From the NCBI GenBank assembly GCA_007922195.1, contig ML681992.1, forward strand, positions 37,795,708 to 37,859,707: a DNA stretch of 64,000 bases, in the 5' to 3' direction. Shown here piece after piece: positions 20,086 to 30,728 of this stretch. This stretch comes from Podocnemis expansa (Eukaryota > Chordata > Testudines > Podocnemididae). Positions within the stretch are counted from its first letter, which is position 1, and each line of letters begins with the position of its first letter. The position numbers and the translations under genes were made by a program. The notes below the pieces were generated by a model. That model was not told the origin of the DNA. It searched no databases and saw only the letters and a list, made by a program, of their open reading frames with translations.

Positions 20086-22867
20086 AGATTGTGGCTCTCT
20101 CATATGTTCAGCCTATTCATTTTTTATTTAAAATTTTTAAGAAATTATAATGCATTTAGTCCTTAACATATTTTGTACAAAATTCAGATTTCACTTTAAA
20201 CAGATTTCTTTTTAAAAAAGAAAAATGTATTATAATTTAAATTAAAAAATAACTCCAATTTTATATATTTGTTAAATAATTGCTTTTTATTCACCCAGCA
20301 CCTTTCTCCGAGACTTATATTTCTTTCCACCATTCTCCAACTCATGGTGGTAGCTGATTGCCTTTGCTGCCCCTGCTCTTTCTGGATAGTCCAATGGTTA
20401 TCTTTTTTTTCTAAAGGCTTCGTCACTTTTAGCTTCATGTATCAGTAGTTTCCTGTATCTAAGATAATGCAACTAGTATGCATGCATTGCCCCCCACCAG
20501 TTTTCTGAGTGTCTGTCAGCCTGATGGGTCATAAATGGCAGATCTCCAAAGGCTCTGTTTGAATTAGATAAGCACTTAGATGTTCCAGTACCTCTAAACC
20601 ACTTAATTGTGCAAAACGATGGTGAAAATCCTATGAGAGGTCAATACTCAGTCTTTGCTCCATTCATTAAGCATGGTAGTACATGAAATTGTAACATAGT
20701 GTAAGGAAGGAGGGCTTAGAAGAGCTAGTTCAGGTATTTAAAAGCTCAAAAAAGGTTCCAGCTTTGGGTAATGGTTTGAGTGGGTTATTTTATTGTCAGT
20801 CAACAATAGCACACCAAGTTTTTATAGCCAATTGGGCTTGCTTATGTGGAGAAGAGAATGGTCTTAACATTGTAGTATATTTTTATCCTCCTCATTTAAT
20901 TATGATCCAAATTATTTTTTCCTTCCACCCTCACCAAGATTCTCTCACATTTCCTCTTCTATAATCACTTACAATTCCCACATTTGCCACAACAGAGTAA
21001 CTAGACACTGCTGGTCTTTCTGTTTTCTAGGCTTTGTTATTTGTCTCTCTTATTTTCTACTTTGATTGTGCATGTGTAATTCAGAAGTTTGACTTGGATA
21101 CTGCAGAATTCCATGCCACCAACTGTTTTTCAGTGCTGACTTAGGTGAGGTTGATTTGCTGGCAAAACATCCCACACATGAAGTTAAATAACAATAATGT
21201 AAGCAACCCTATCTTGTGTGGAGTGGTTGAATGTTAGTAACATACCATTCTCTGCTGGTGAAAAAGACTAGCTGTGACATAGGATGGTCGTTTCCATGTA
21301 CTGTGAACCCCAATTAAAATATATTGCCTCTGACACTCAAATCACTGGAAGCAAGAACTGCGTAAACCTGCATAAAGATTGACTAGGCAAGGGAATAGTT
21401 CAACTAGAAGCATGGACAGTGTTAGTTCAGCACTTAAATGTGGTCTGTTAACAAGGGAATCATACATCTTCGTTATAGTCAGTGGTTTGCTGTACTAGAA
21501 AGAAATGCAAATACACTCAAATACAGGTCGAATCCTGCCATCCTGAATCTAGTAAAGCTCCTGCTGATTTCAGTGGAAGGTTGGCTTAAATCAGAACTCC
21601 AGAATTTGGACTGTATATTTCTAAGATGAAAAATCTCCACATTTGGGGTTTAGAAGGCTCAACCTTTCAGAGTGCTCAGTGCATTTCAGAATCAAGCCTT
21701 TTTTTACTTGGGAAGTAGGTGTTAGTGGATGTGGGGTGAAAACAGCTAATCTTGAAGAATGAACTGATATAATGATTGTTTGACTAAGGCTTTCTTGTAA
21801 TAGTCAGCAACCCAGACTTTTATAAGTTTCAGATTGTTTTGCAGCTAGAGTTATTCACTTGTCAGACAAGTAGGCAATGAACTATGGAATTGCTTCCCTT
21901 CACTCTGTGCAGCTTCATATTAACAGTCATGAGCCATTGAAAAGCAACGTGGGGAAAAACAAATAATAATAAAAAAAAAACCAGATTCTTTTATCATAAA
22001 GTTTGCACCATTTCTTTTAGTGCCTGTTTTTCACAGTTGTCCCACATACTTCTCCTTCCCTTTACTCCAAAAACTCTGAAGCAGTCAATCATATCTGAAT
22101 CTGTTCTTTAAAAGAAAAAATAACCTAGGTTGCTGACTTATGGACAATGTCTAGTTGTACTTCAACTTGTCTTGGGTACTTCAGCTTGTTACTTTATATT
22201 ACAGACAATCTCTTTGTGCCATTGGGTGCCCACATGATGCTGCAATACACCAGTCTTTGTGGGGTGGGGGAGGATGGGGAGGGACTTGCCATTCATCACT
22301 GTTTTAGAATATTGTTTTTGTACCATGGATTTCTTGTGTTTTATACCTGGAGATTGTTTGCACAATAAGTTAGTGTGCACCAACTAGGGCATAATTTCTG
22401 GTGGATGCCACTGTGTCATGCATAAACTGCCATGTGGACCGTACTGATGTGCACCGAAAATGCAATAGGTACATTGATGCAGTGCTCTTTGAACATGCAT
22501 GTTCACAGGCTTATTATTGCTTCTATCCCCTGACTCTTTCAAACAGAGATTGCTCCAAAATTTAGGAATAAGTTTTTATTTCCCCCTTAACTCTGTCTTT
22601 CTCACCTGCTTGAAAGACATAATTTAAATAAAGCATATATGCATTTCTGTGCTGAGTCAGGCAACGGACTGTTCTTTAAATTAAAGGAAAAACTATTGTG
22701 CTTCCCTATTTGAACTACAGCTGCCATTGACTAGAGCCTGCTCCTTAAAGACTTTCTATGGTAAATAATGCTTGTTGTGTTGTGTTGTGTTGTTAAACTG
22801 TTGTTTTTTTTTGCCTTCCTGTATCTGGAACATCATACTAATTTCTACAAGTTGTGACTACTAACAG
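20086..22867. other. 3' part of PDGFD intron 1, nothing recognised
   Basis: AT-rich sequence without a splice-flanked coding block or a confidently named repeat. A TGTTG microsatellite lies near 22773-22793. The segment ends at the exon 2 acceptor, preceded by a TTTTTTTTTG tract near 22805 and the weak pyrimidine stretch CTAATTTCTAC. Confidence 0.55.
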
Positions 22868-22885
22868 AGAGCAATCACCTCACAG
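22868..22885 (+). promoter_or_regulatory. PDGFD: alternative 18-nt acceptor interval of exon 2
   Basis: AG dinucleotides end at 22867 (AACAG) and 22885 (CACAG). Both keep the frame because the interval is 18 nt and codes six residues (ESNHLT with the preceding base). Mammalian PDGFD isoforms differ by exactly this kind of six-residue segment, so the choice may be conserved. Confidence 0.6.
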
Positions 22886-23072
22886 ACTTGTACCGAAAAG
22901 AAGAAACCATCAGTGTTGGAGGAAATGGCTGCATCCACAGTCCACGTTTCCCAAGTAGCTACCCCAGGAACCTGTTACTGACATGGAGGCTGCTCTCAAC
23001 AGAAAATACAAGGATACAGTTGGCCTTTGATAATCAGTTTGGACTGGAGGAGCCAGAAAATGATATCTGCAG
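22868..23072 (+). CDS. PDGFD: PDGFD exon 2 (first half of CUB domain)
   Basis: The 205-nt block has AG acceptors at its left and a GTGAGA donor at 23073. It encodes NHLTDLYR, then the start of the CUB domain through FDNQFGLEEPENDIC. It begins with two bases completing a codon and ends with AG of an Arg codon finished by exon 3. Two in-frame acceptors 18 nt apart (after 22867 and after 22885) would include or skip six residues, as in the two known human isoforms that differ by six residues at this point. PDGF-D is a secreted ligand that signals through PDGFR-beta after proteolytic removal of the CUB domain. The GNG motif is followed by Cys here, where human PDGF-D has Tyr. Confidence 0.95.
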
Positions 23073-25496
23073 GTGAGAGAAAAGCTATCCAGAGAGCTAA
23101 TGGTGTCATTTTAAAATCAAATGACCAAATGTCTTGCATGGTGTTTTGGAGGGATCCATTAGGACTCTTTCATATTAGCAAAATGGCTGGCTACCTACAC
23201 TGCAAACCAAGCTCTTTGAATACATTTACCTGCCTCAAGCTTGAACTTTTCTGTGGATTGAAGTCCTCCCATGATATTTTAAAGGCAGGACACTCAAGAC
23301 TCATGTCTTGCAGGCTCCCTGCACAAATAGTAAAAGAATAGGAGGTTGCCCTCTATGATTAAATAAGAGATATTTCTTTTTTCTGCTATGTGAACCACAT
23401 CTTTTTTCATAAGTCAATTTGGAAAACAGGGCATTTTCTGTAAGGAGATGAGTTGTCAGGAAAGAGCAGGGGTGGGGAAACAGTGTGAGGTGCTTGGCGA
23501 ATTATATGTGCCAAATAAAGAAAAAATGACTAGTTAAACAAAGAAGGAGTTTTGTGTCACTTCTAACACTAACACACTTATTTATTGCTTGAACTTCAAG
23601 CGTTTGACAAAGTGGCATTTTCTCCCAGGAAAGCTCATTCAATAAACAAATTTTCTAGTCTTCAAAATTGCCACCAAATTGCTTGTTTGTTTTGCTGAAC
23701 TAGACTGACAGGACTGCTCCTTTGTAGATTGTTTAGTTGTTAGCTTTCTTTAATTATTATTTGCATCTAGGTATAATTTTTCCTGGGTACCTGAAATATT
23801 GGTCCAGGGTCAGCAATATATTCTGGCTTCTTTCCCCACTATGGTGATACAAACCATCTATAAGTTCTATTGATTTGGGCCATAATGAATAAAATAAACT
23901 AAGATAAAGTTTCTGATGTTCATGTTTTTGCTATTCAGTGATATAGTTTATGTTGGAGCAAAGGCCCAAAGCCTCTCCTTATGTTTTCCTGGACACATCT
24001 TCAAAAACCAGGTTGCTGCATGGCAGCACTGTCCTGAAAAGGTAAATTATCAGTTGCCAACCCTCTTCCTGATGGTTGTTGCTACATCTGTCCAGAAACA
24101 CTGTGTTATCTTCTTTCTCTTCACCCCCTTGCATGTCTTCTCCCAACACCTTATTTAGTTAATTTGCATTCGTAGGGTTTGGCAAGCCTGGGGGGTTTTG
24201 TTGTTGTTTTTTAGTGTTTGTTCTGCATTCCCAATGAAATAAGGGAACCATTCCAGCCAGTTAGTTTTCCAGTTAATAACAAAGTAAGGCAGAGTCAAAC
24301 TGCCCATCCTTCTCTAAGTATTTGTTATTTTGGCAGCTTTTACTCTGCTCTGGCACTGTTCATGTGAGAGCAATTGCAGAGTCATAATTGTTACCTTGTA
24401 GGATCACAGAGGGGGAGGCTACACCAGAATGCAGAAAGTAAAGTCCATGGGAACAGCCTGTTAACATTTATATAGAGGATAAACCATGGCTGACCCTAAA
24501 TTATTTCAGCTTTAAAATAATGGATCTAAACTACTGTGGAAAAGGATAAAGTGTCATCTTTTAAAGGGCCATTAAAGGTGATGACACAGTGAAGGGAAAG
24601 ACACGTCATTGCTGACATGCTGGATTTTGTCTATGGCTATGGACAAATTGTCTGCTTTCAGAAGCTTCAAATTTATGAAGTAAAGAAGCAATACAAAAGC
24701 TAGGAAAATATTCCATTCTTTGTAGACATACAACCTTGTCCTGAGTTCTATGGCTTATTTACATAATATTATTGCCAGATTGAGGAAATTCCCCACAGAT
24801 TACTTGCAATGGCCTTCAAGCTTATTAGAGACACTATGGAAAATAACATGAGATGTTACTTTGCCATTTTAGAGAAACTTTTTGTTTGATTGTTTTTTAT
24901 AGTAGGTTTTCCTCCATTTTAATTTCAGATGCTCTCTCTGGCCCTACTTCAGCAAACCATCCAAAGACATTCGTGTATTAAAGCCTGTACCTAAAGCTAA
25001 ACACGTGATTATGTGCTTTGCTGAATTGGAGCATCTGCGTATTTGCCTCCTTTTCTATTGTTTTGGACCTTACTCCTTTGCCCAGGAATCTCTTGGTTTT
25101 TACTTTCAAACTTGTCATTAATGTTACTAGTTTTAAATTATTTATTATGAAATTTAAATGGACTAAAACTCATTTGGGGCTGGAGAAAAGAAAAGGTCAA
25201 CCTTTTTACTTAATTGTTTGAAAGCAGGAGGAAAATCAAAGAATTTACAGAAGTTTCTGCATGTGTTATTAGCGCCATAAGGATTTTCTTAACCATTTGC
25301 ACAATGACTCAACAAGCAAAAGTTCTACATTATCCTTTTATTGTGGGGCACATGCACAAAGAAAGCCACCACTCTCTACAGGGGAAACTCCACTGAAGTG
25401 AATGGATTTGCACCATTTTATGCCAGTGGTGACTTTAGCCCCTGGCCACTGCAGATGTAGATCCATCATTTAATTTTCACCCAAATATATAAAGTA
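23073..25496. other. PDGFD: PDGFD intron 2, 5' part
   Basis: Apart from the PLE-end inverted pair at 23541-23728, nothing is recognised. The open frames at 23027-23341 and 23916-24158 read through the donor or have no signature and are chance frames. Confidence 0.55.
23541..23728. repeat. head-to-head pair of PLE-end copies
   Basis: From 23541 to about 23595 the terminal PLE segment is read on the - strand (AAGGAGTTTTGTGTCAC...TTATTTATTGC). From about 23600 to 23728 it is read on the + strand (TTGACAAAGTGGC...GGAAAGCTCATTC...GACTGCTCC). The junction makes an inverted repeat. The hammerhead-like core is degraded here (TTGACAA in place of CTGANGA; stem II arm mutated). Confidence 0.7.
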
Positions 25497-25504
25497 GTCT
25501 AGAA

Positions 25505-25714
25505 CAGGGATCCCAAACACTAGGCTCCTGGACCGCATGCGGCCCCTAAAGCTATTTCCTGCAGCCCACAACAACACTATTGTTACCGATATTTGCAATA
25601 TAGTTGTATGACCAGGTTTCAGTGGCGTGGCCCTCAGGCTAACGTATTAGTACTCATGTGGCCCTGTACTAGTCCTCATGCGGCCCTCGTGGTGATTTGA
25701 GTTTGAGACCCCTG
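25505..25714. mobile_element. 210-bp hAT-type MITE
   Basis: The element begins CAGGGATCCCAAAC and ends GTTTGAGACCCCTG, forming terminal inverted repeats. It is flanked by 8-bp repeats GTCTAGAA and TTCTAGAA that match at 7 of 8 positions, as expected for hAT insertion. The interior contains several GGCCC-containing words and no coding frame. Confidence 0.8.
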
Positions 25715-25844
25715 TTCTAGAAGGTGAGAATGTGTGAAGAGGGACAGTTATTTTTTCTAATGATCTAGTCCAGGCATGGCCAAACTGTGGCTCATGAACT
25801 GCATGTGGCTCTTCAAAGAAAAAGTGCGGCTTACATAGGAGCAT

Positions 25845-26740
25845 GGCAGTGAACGGCAGAACAGTCGGAGATGGGAGGAGAAGTGTGGCATGGTTAGGGA
25901 GGGCAGAGAAGCAGCAGCAAGGTCAGAGATGGGAGGAAAGCAGCAGCATGGTTGGAAACGGCAGAGAAGTGGCAGCATGGTCAGAGATGTGCGGAAAACG
26001 CAGCTTGGTCAGAGCCAGCAGAGAAGCGCGGCATGGTCAGACGGTGGGGGGTGGGGGGGGAGTGTGGCATGGTCAGGGACACCAGAGAAGCGCATCATGT
26101 TTGGGGCCAGCAGGGAAGTGGCAGCTTGTTCGGGGACAACAGAGAAGCTTGGCATGGTCAGAGACGAGGGGCACAGTCAGATGGGAGGGTGGGGGAGTGT
26201 GGCATGATCAGGGACTTCAGGGAAGTGTGGCATGGTCAGAGAAGGGAGGGAAGCAGCAGCATGGTCAGGGCAGAAGAGCAGTGGCATGGTCGGTCAGAGC
26301 AGCAAAGAAGCGTGGCATGGTCAGACGGGTGGGGAGGTGCAGCATGGACGGAGCTGGCAGGGAAGCGGCAGCATGGTTAGGGACGGGGGAGAGGTGCAGC
26401 ATGATTGGGGACAGCAGAGAAGCAGTGCTATGGTAATAGCTGGCAAGGAAGTGGCAGCTTGGTCAGGGACATGGAGAAAGCATGGCAAGGTTGGACCCAG
26501 CAGGGAAGCGGCAGCATGATCAGGGATAAGGGGAGAAGTGCAGTATGGTTGGGGACAGCAGAGAAGCAGGCCATGATAAGAGCCAGCAGCTAAGGGGGGG
26601 TATGGTTGGAGCTGGCAGGGAACCAACAATATGGTTGGGGACATGAGGAAAGTGTGGCATGGTCGGAGATGGCAGAGAAGCAGCGGTGCGGACAGAGATG
26701 GGGCGGGGGGGCAAGCATGGCATGTCGGGGAAGCCACAGC
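25845..26740 (+). repeat. minisatellite of about 29-bp units inside the hAT element
   Basis: About 30 degenerate units follow the pattern GCAGCATGGTCAGAGA-TGGGAGGGAA. Unit length is mostly 28-29 bp, with G-rich insertions in some. Because the unit is not a multiple of three, all three frames give similar His-Gly-Gln-Arg-Ser-Trp-rich translations; the long overlapping frames here (25843-26436 and others) are therefore not evidence of a gene. Confidence 0.85.
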
Positions 26741-26816
26741 ATGTTTAGATTTTCTTATAGGCCCTAATGCAGTTTACTCCCTGTTAAAATGAAATTGTGT
26801 TTTACAAGTCCTAAAC

Positions 26817-27071
26817 ATGACGTGGAATAATAAGAAACAAAAATACAAAGGAGAAAAGTTTAAAACTGAATGTAGATTACGTTCAATTTTTGGCACCACT
26901 TACTGCTGTAAAGCATTGTTTTCCATGATGAAATTTGTTAAATCAAAACATTGTGCAATACTTAGGGATCAGCACCTGAGAGAGCTTTTATGTACTGCAT
27001 TGAAAAGTTACTGCCCAAATTTTAAAAAACTCATCACTAGCCTGCAGTGTTCTACATCCAGCAACAGCTAA
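26817..27071 (+). pseudogene. hAT transposase C-terminal (dimerisation) remnant
   Basis: The 84-codon frame reads FGTTYCCKALFSMMKFVKSKH, then LRDQHLRELLCTALKSYCPNF. This matches the hATC dimerisation region, whose signature is STYCCE..FS.MK..KSKHR..L...HL..LLR. It lies in the correct orientation near the right end of the hAT element. The catalytic domain upstream is missing. Confidence 0.82.
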
Positions 27072-27461
27072 GTTTTTACTGTATAGGCCTAGTTTTCATG
27101 GTAATTTAAGTAATTATTTAAATCTGACATTAGTAGGATCAATATTTGCCCTGTTTTTAGGTAAAATATGCAGTTATATGCCTCAGGGTGGCACTCAAAG
27201 GTTTAATGATTAACTTGTGCGGCTCTTGAGTTCCATAAGTTTGGCCACCCCTGATCTAGTCACTCTAATCCCTATTCAGACCCAATCTGAATGTGTCAAG
27301 TAATTGTCCATCTTCATACTTTTTCACTTGCTAATCTACTGTTGTGAATGGGCATCATCTAACTAAATTGACTTCTTTAGCATTTGCTCTCTCCCATTGT
27401 AATGTTTCTCACCCATCCTTGAATGTGTATATATACCTCCTAACTGTGGTTTCTACTTTAT

Positions 27462-27552
27462 ACATCTGACAAAATGGATTGCAGCCCACAAAAGCTTATG
27501 CCCCCCCCCATTTGTTAATCTTTAAGATGCTACAGGACTCTTATTCTGCCTA
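27462..27552 (+). repeat. short PLE-end copy
   Basis: CTGACAAAATGGATTGCAGC, CCCACAAAAGCTTATGC, then TTTGTTAATCTTTAAGATGC matches the repeated PLE terminal segment. The hammerhead-like core is degraded (CTGACAA, AAAA in place of GAAA). A C run (27502-27510) interrupts it, and the tail is truncated near 27550. Confidence 0.7.
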
Positions 27553-27599
27553 ACTAGAGATTCCAAAGTTTTAGGACTTAATTGGTATGTACAGATGAT

Positions 27600-28070
27600 T
27601 CCTCTATCCAGTCATCATCATAAAATCAGAGAACCATGAATTAGAACAGTCCATAAGGGTCACCTAGTTTAATCCCTGCCAGGATGTAGGATTTGTTCTG
27701 TCTAAAGCATCCAAGACAGATGACTGTCCAACCTCTTTTTGAAACTTCCAGTAAAGATTCTTCCACAACCTCCCATGTTAGTCTGTTTTATTGGCCTACT
27801 GTTCTTACAATTAAGAAATCTTCCCTGATATTTAATCTAAATCTGCTATACCATAGTTTGTTTCCATCATCTCTTGTCCTGCCCACTGTGACAAAAGAGA
27901 AAAAGTTTCTTCATCTATTCTATGGCAGCCTTTTATGTATCTGAAGACCACTCTCATAACCCCCCTTAATCTCTTCTTTTCCAAACTAAACATACCCAGT
28001 TCCTTGAGCTTTTGTTCATAAACATCATCTTAGGTCTCTGCACTAGATTCCTCTGTCTGCCATGTCTCCA
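27600..28070 (-). mobile_element. CR1 LINE fragment, 3' region
   Basis: On the + strand it begins ATCATAAAATCAGAGAACCATGAATTAGAACAG and runs through CAACCTCTTTTTGAAACTTC, TTCTTACAATTAAGAAATC and CTTTTCCAAACTAAACATACCC. These are landmarks of the antisense of a CR1 3' region. It is an old, diverged, 5'-truncated copy. Confidence 0.75.
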
Positions 28071-28382
28071 GCTTTCTGCTTGAGGCTGAATGGAACACCT
28101 GGGGCTTGACCCAAGAACATTGAAATCAATTGAATGACTTTTGTCTTCTAGACTTTTCTTTAGAACTTTGATTGCTGCCCTTTTGGTCATTCACATCAAG
28201 AGATGGAAAACGCAATAAACTATATAAGCGACTGACAAAAATGTGTAAACAAACTGAGACTACTATAGCTATACGTGACCTTAGCTAATACAGTGTGCTC
28301 TTTTTCCCTCCCTAGTGGCTAGATTGGGTCAGGCTTTGACAAGTTATGTTTCTGGTTGCCATGGCACCAATTTTAGTAGCCT

Positions 28383-28505
28383 GTCAATCAATCAATCAAT
28401 CAATTCATAGGGCTGGAAGGGACCTTGTGAGATCATCGAGTCCAACCCCCTGGGAATTGAACCCAGGACCTTCTGCATGTTAAGCAGAGGCATCTAGCTC
28501 CACTG
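28383..28505 (-). mobile_element. tRNA-derived SINE with CR1-like tail
   Basis: On the - strand, CTCTGCTTAACATGCAGAAGG and GGTCCTGGGTTCAATTCCC read as a tRNA anticodon arm, variable loop and B-box. Next come GGACTCGATGATCTCACAAGG and CCCTTCCAGCCCTATGA, a CR1 3' end, and a TTGA repeat. A tRNA head with a CR1 tail is the known build of tortoise-type pol III SINEs. The A-box side is incomplete, so this copy is probably truncated. The anticodon loop TTAACAT suggests a valine-type parent, which is only a guess. Confidence 0.75.
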
Positions 28506-29170
28506 TGGAAATGTAATGGAGGAGCACACTCTGGTGACCAAAAGTAAAATGCTGATGCCTAGCTGTGAGCCAGTTTTGTCCAGACCTGGGTTAAGTACAG
28601 CAGTTTATGAGTCAAAGGATCTATTCAAGTTAAGCAGCAGAGTTACGGGTTCAGTCCCTGCAGATGACCTAACTAGGGGCATTGTTACATATGCAAAGTA
28701 AATTCTATACACCAATTAGGGTAAGGTCCCAAAATGCTTTGTTGTTATATCTACTGTCTTGATCTAGTTCTCTGTCTGCCCAAAATCAAAATTGTTCTGT
28801 TCCTTAAATCAAATTGTGAAAAAATTTCCAAGTTATTTGCTAACTGCATAAACCAAACTTGGTATTGTTACTTTGTAGCAAGCATAAATGTCTGTACAGG
28901 CATCCTCATTGTGGTATGATAGGGACTATTGTACGCTTGCACTCCAACAACAAGCCATCACCACTACCACCTTAGGCATTTAAGATTATTAGAAAATAAC
29001 TTGTATCTCAACATAATGTGATCTAAACTGGCATTTTCACCATTTGGAATTTTTAAGTGTTTCGTAGTCGAGACCAGTGTACTTTTGACCACTTTTCTGA
29101 GCAAGGCTCCTGTGTAGTGACATCAGCCTTATATAATAAGAATGTATTAAACTATGAAAATGATCTGCAG
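28506..29170. other. PDGFD: intron 2, 3' part, nothing recognised
   Basis: No repeat or coding block is named with confidence. The segment ends in the TGATCTGCAG acceptor of exon 3. Confidence 0.5.
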
Positions 29171-29351
29171 GTATGACTTCGTGGAGGTGGAAGATCTATC
29201 TGAAACCAGTACGGTTATCCGTGGACGGTGGTGTGGTCACAAGGAGGTTCCTCCGAGAATAACATCAAAAACAAACCAGATAAAGATAACCTTCAAGTCT
29301 GATGACTATTTTGTGGCTAAACCTGGATTCAAGATTTATTATTCCCTGGTG
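29171..29351 (+). CDS. PDGFD: PDGFD exon 3 (second half of CUB domain)
   Basis: The 181-nt block follows a CTGCAG acceptor and is closed by a GTAAGT donor at 29352. Its first base completes the split Arg codon from exon 2, and it ends in phase 0. It encodes YDFVEVED, GRWCGHKEVPPRI, KSDDYFVAKPGFKIYYSL and V, the rest of the CUB domain. C in RWCG pairs in the family with C of ENDIC in exon 2. The exon is intact with no stops. Conservation with mammalian PDGF-D is very high by eye. Confidence 0.95.
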
Positions 29352-30509
29352 GTAAGTAACTTACGTACTCAATGCTACTGAGACTGTACTGTAAATGAAC
29401 AGCATTAGCAGACTGGATGATACAGCTTACTAGAGCTGAGCACATTAATTTTAACTGTACATCTTAATGCACAAATCAAAGGAGTTTTGACATGCTACTA
29501 CTAAATATAAACCAAGGACAAGAAAACTGAAGGCAAGACTTACACTAATAGTAGGTTTTAGAAAAGTTAACATTTTCTGTACTAAGTCTGCAATGACAGT
29601 TGACATAGTGGCTGTTTAATCTCCATCTTGATTCTTGTTTGACATCAAAGATAAGTACCTTCTGGAGGGGAGGGCTGTGATTCTAAGCAAGAAGCTGGGA
29701 GTTTAAATCACATGCAGTAAAATAGTGCATGTAGTACAGTGTGTTAAGGTTCAAACTGTTGTTTTAAGCTCTGTGTTTCTTTGTATTATGTGGTGATATT
29801 GTAGCACAAACCAATTTGATAAGATGAAAGCCTTCAGTTTTTAAAGAAGCAGAAGTATATGTTAATAGATGTTGATGCAATTGTGTATTCCATATATTGC
29901 CCTGAATAGTATTATAATCATTTTGGTGCAATACAGCTTAACAGAAGTGAGTTGTTCAGTCAGGCAGGGAATGGTGGGCGGTAGCTTATTACACTGATAT
30001 CATTATGTTTTCATATCTACTACAATCCAGATTTTTTTCATTCAGTCCAGTGTTACATATTCAGGCTGTTTTTTTAATTGCTGTTAACAGTAAGAGTAAT
30101 TTTTTACTAGGAGAAATCCAATATTCACTCCATTTCACTTCACCTAATCACTTTTGCATGCATGTGAGCTGTTGTATGGTGAGCTCATTCTGTGCCTAAA
30201 TTTAGGCAGTATGTTATAAAGACATATTTAAGGCTGCAAATTTAGAGCCTGATGCGGCTTCCTTAAATTTAAATCACTGGACCTACTCATAGAGTAAAAT
30301 ACTACTCTGTGTGACTGAGGATGGCAGAATCTGGAGCTTAATTTGAAGGTAATCTAGCAAGACTAACATTTATATTGTTATAGTACATGAAGTGTCACAA
30401 TGCATAAATGTTTAAGCAGTAAAACTGCCTCTTTTACATTATGTATATTAAATATTTCCAGAAAATTTACAATTGGCTAGCTTTACATAGCAACCAAGCG
30501 TAGCTCATG
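29352..30509. other. PDGFD: start of PDGFD intron 3, nothing recognised
   Basis: No coding block or named repeat. The frame 30005-30199 has no signature. Confidence 0.5.
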
Positions 30510-30728
30510 TAGGGGTTGCCAAACTTATGGACCTCAAGAGCCACACAAGTTGATTATTAAACCTCCAAGAGCTGCACTGAGGCATATAGCCATATACTTT
30601 TACCTACTAAATTGATTTGCTGACATTCTTCCATGGCTATCCATTTTAAAACTGACATTCTTCCGCAAGCCACACTTTTTCTTTCAAGAGCCACACGCAG
30701 CTCCGGAGCTGCAGTTTGGCCACGCCTG
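30510..30728 (-). mobile_element. 219-bp hAT MITE related to the 25771-27253 element
   Basis: On the - strand it begins CAGGCGTGGCCAAACTGC and ends near GGCAACCCCTA, resembling the ends of the 1.48-kb hAT. Internal words such as CTGAGGCATATAGCC on the + strand correspond to ATGCCTCAGGGTGGC in the larger element read in the other orientation. A clean 8-bp duplication is not visible, so the copy is older. Confidence 0.7.

Larger units (their letters stand above)
25771..27253 (+). mobile_element. 1.48-kb hAT element with perfect 8-bp target duplication
   Basis: The ends are CAGGCATGGCCAAACT and AGTTTGGCCACCCCTG, which are inverted repeats. Flanks are the perfect 8-bp duplication ATCTAGTC (25763-25770 and 27254-27261). 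Inside are a G-rich minisatellite (25845-26740) and a transposase C-terminal remnant (26817-27071). It appears to be a deleted autonomous hAT whose middle has been replaced or filled by the tandem array. Confidence 0.88.

Noticed and set aside
25843..26436. 197-codon + strand frame plus overlapping frames in the same stretch
   Set aside because: All frames translate the same ~29-bp minisatellite; the apparent coding is due to a stop-poor repeat unit.
28440..28500. Possible functional tRNA gene on the - strand
   Set aside because: No complete acceptor stem or A-box; it is joined to a CR1 tail and TTGA repeats, so it is a SINE.
29161..29176. AG followed by GTATGA at the exon 3 acceptor as a recursive splice site
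   Set aside because: The downstream codons match PDGF-D without a gap, so this is an ordinary acceptor whose exon happens to begin GTATG.
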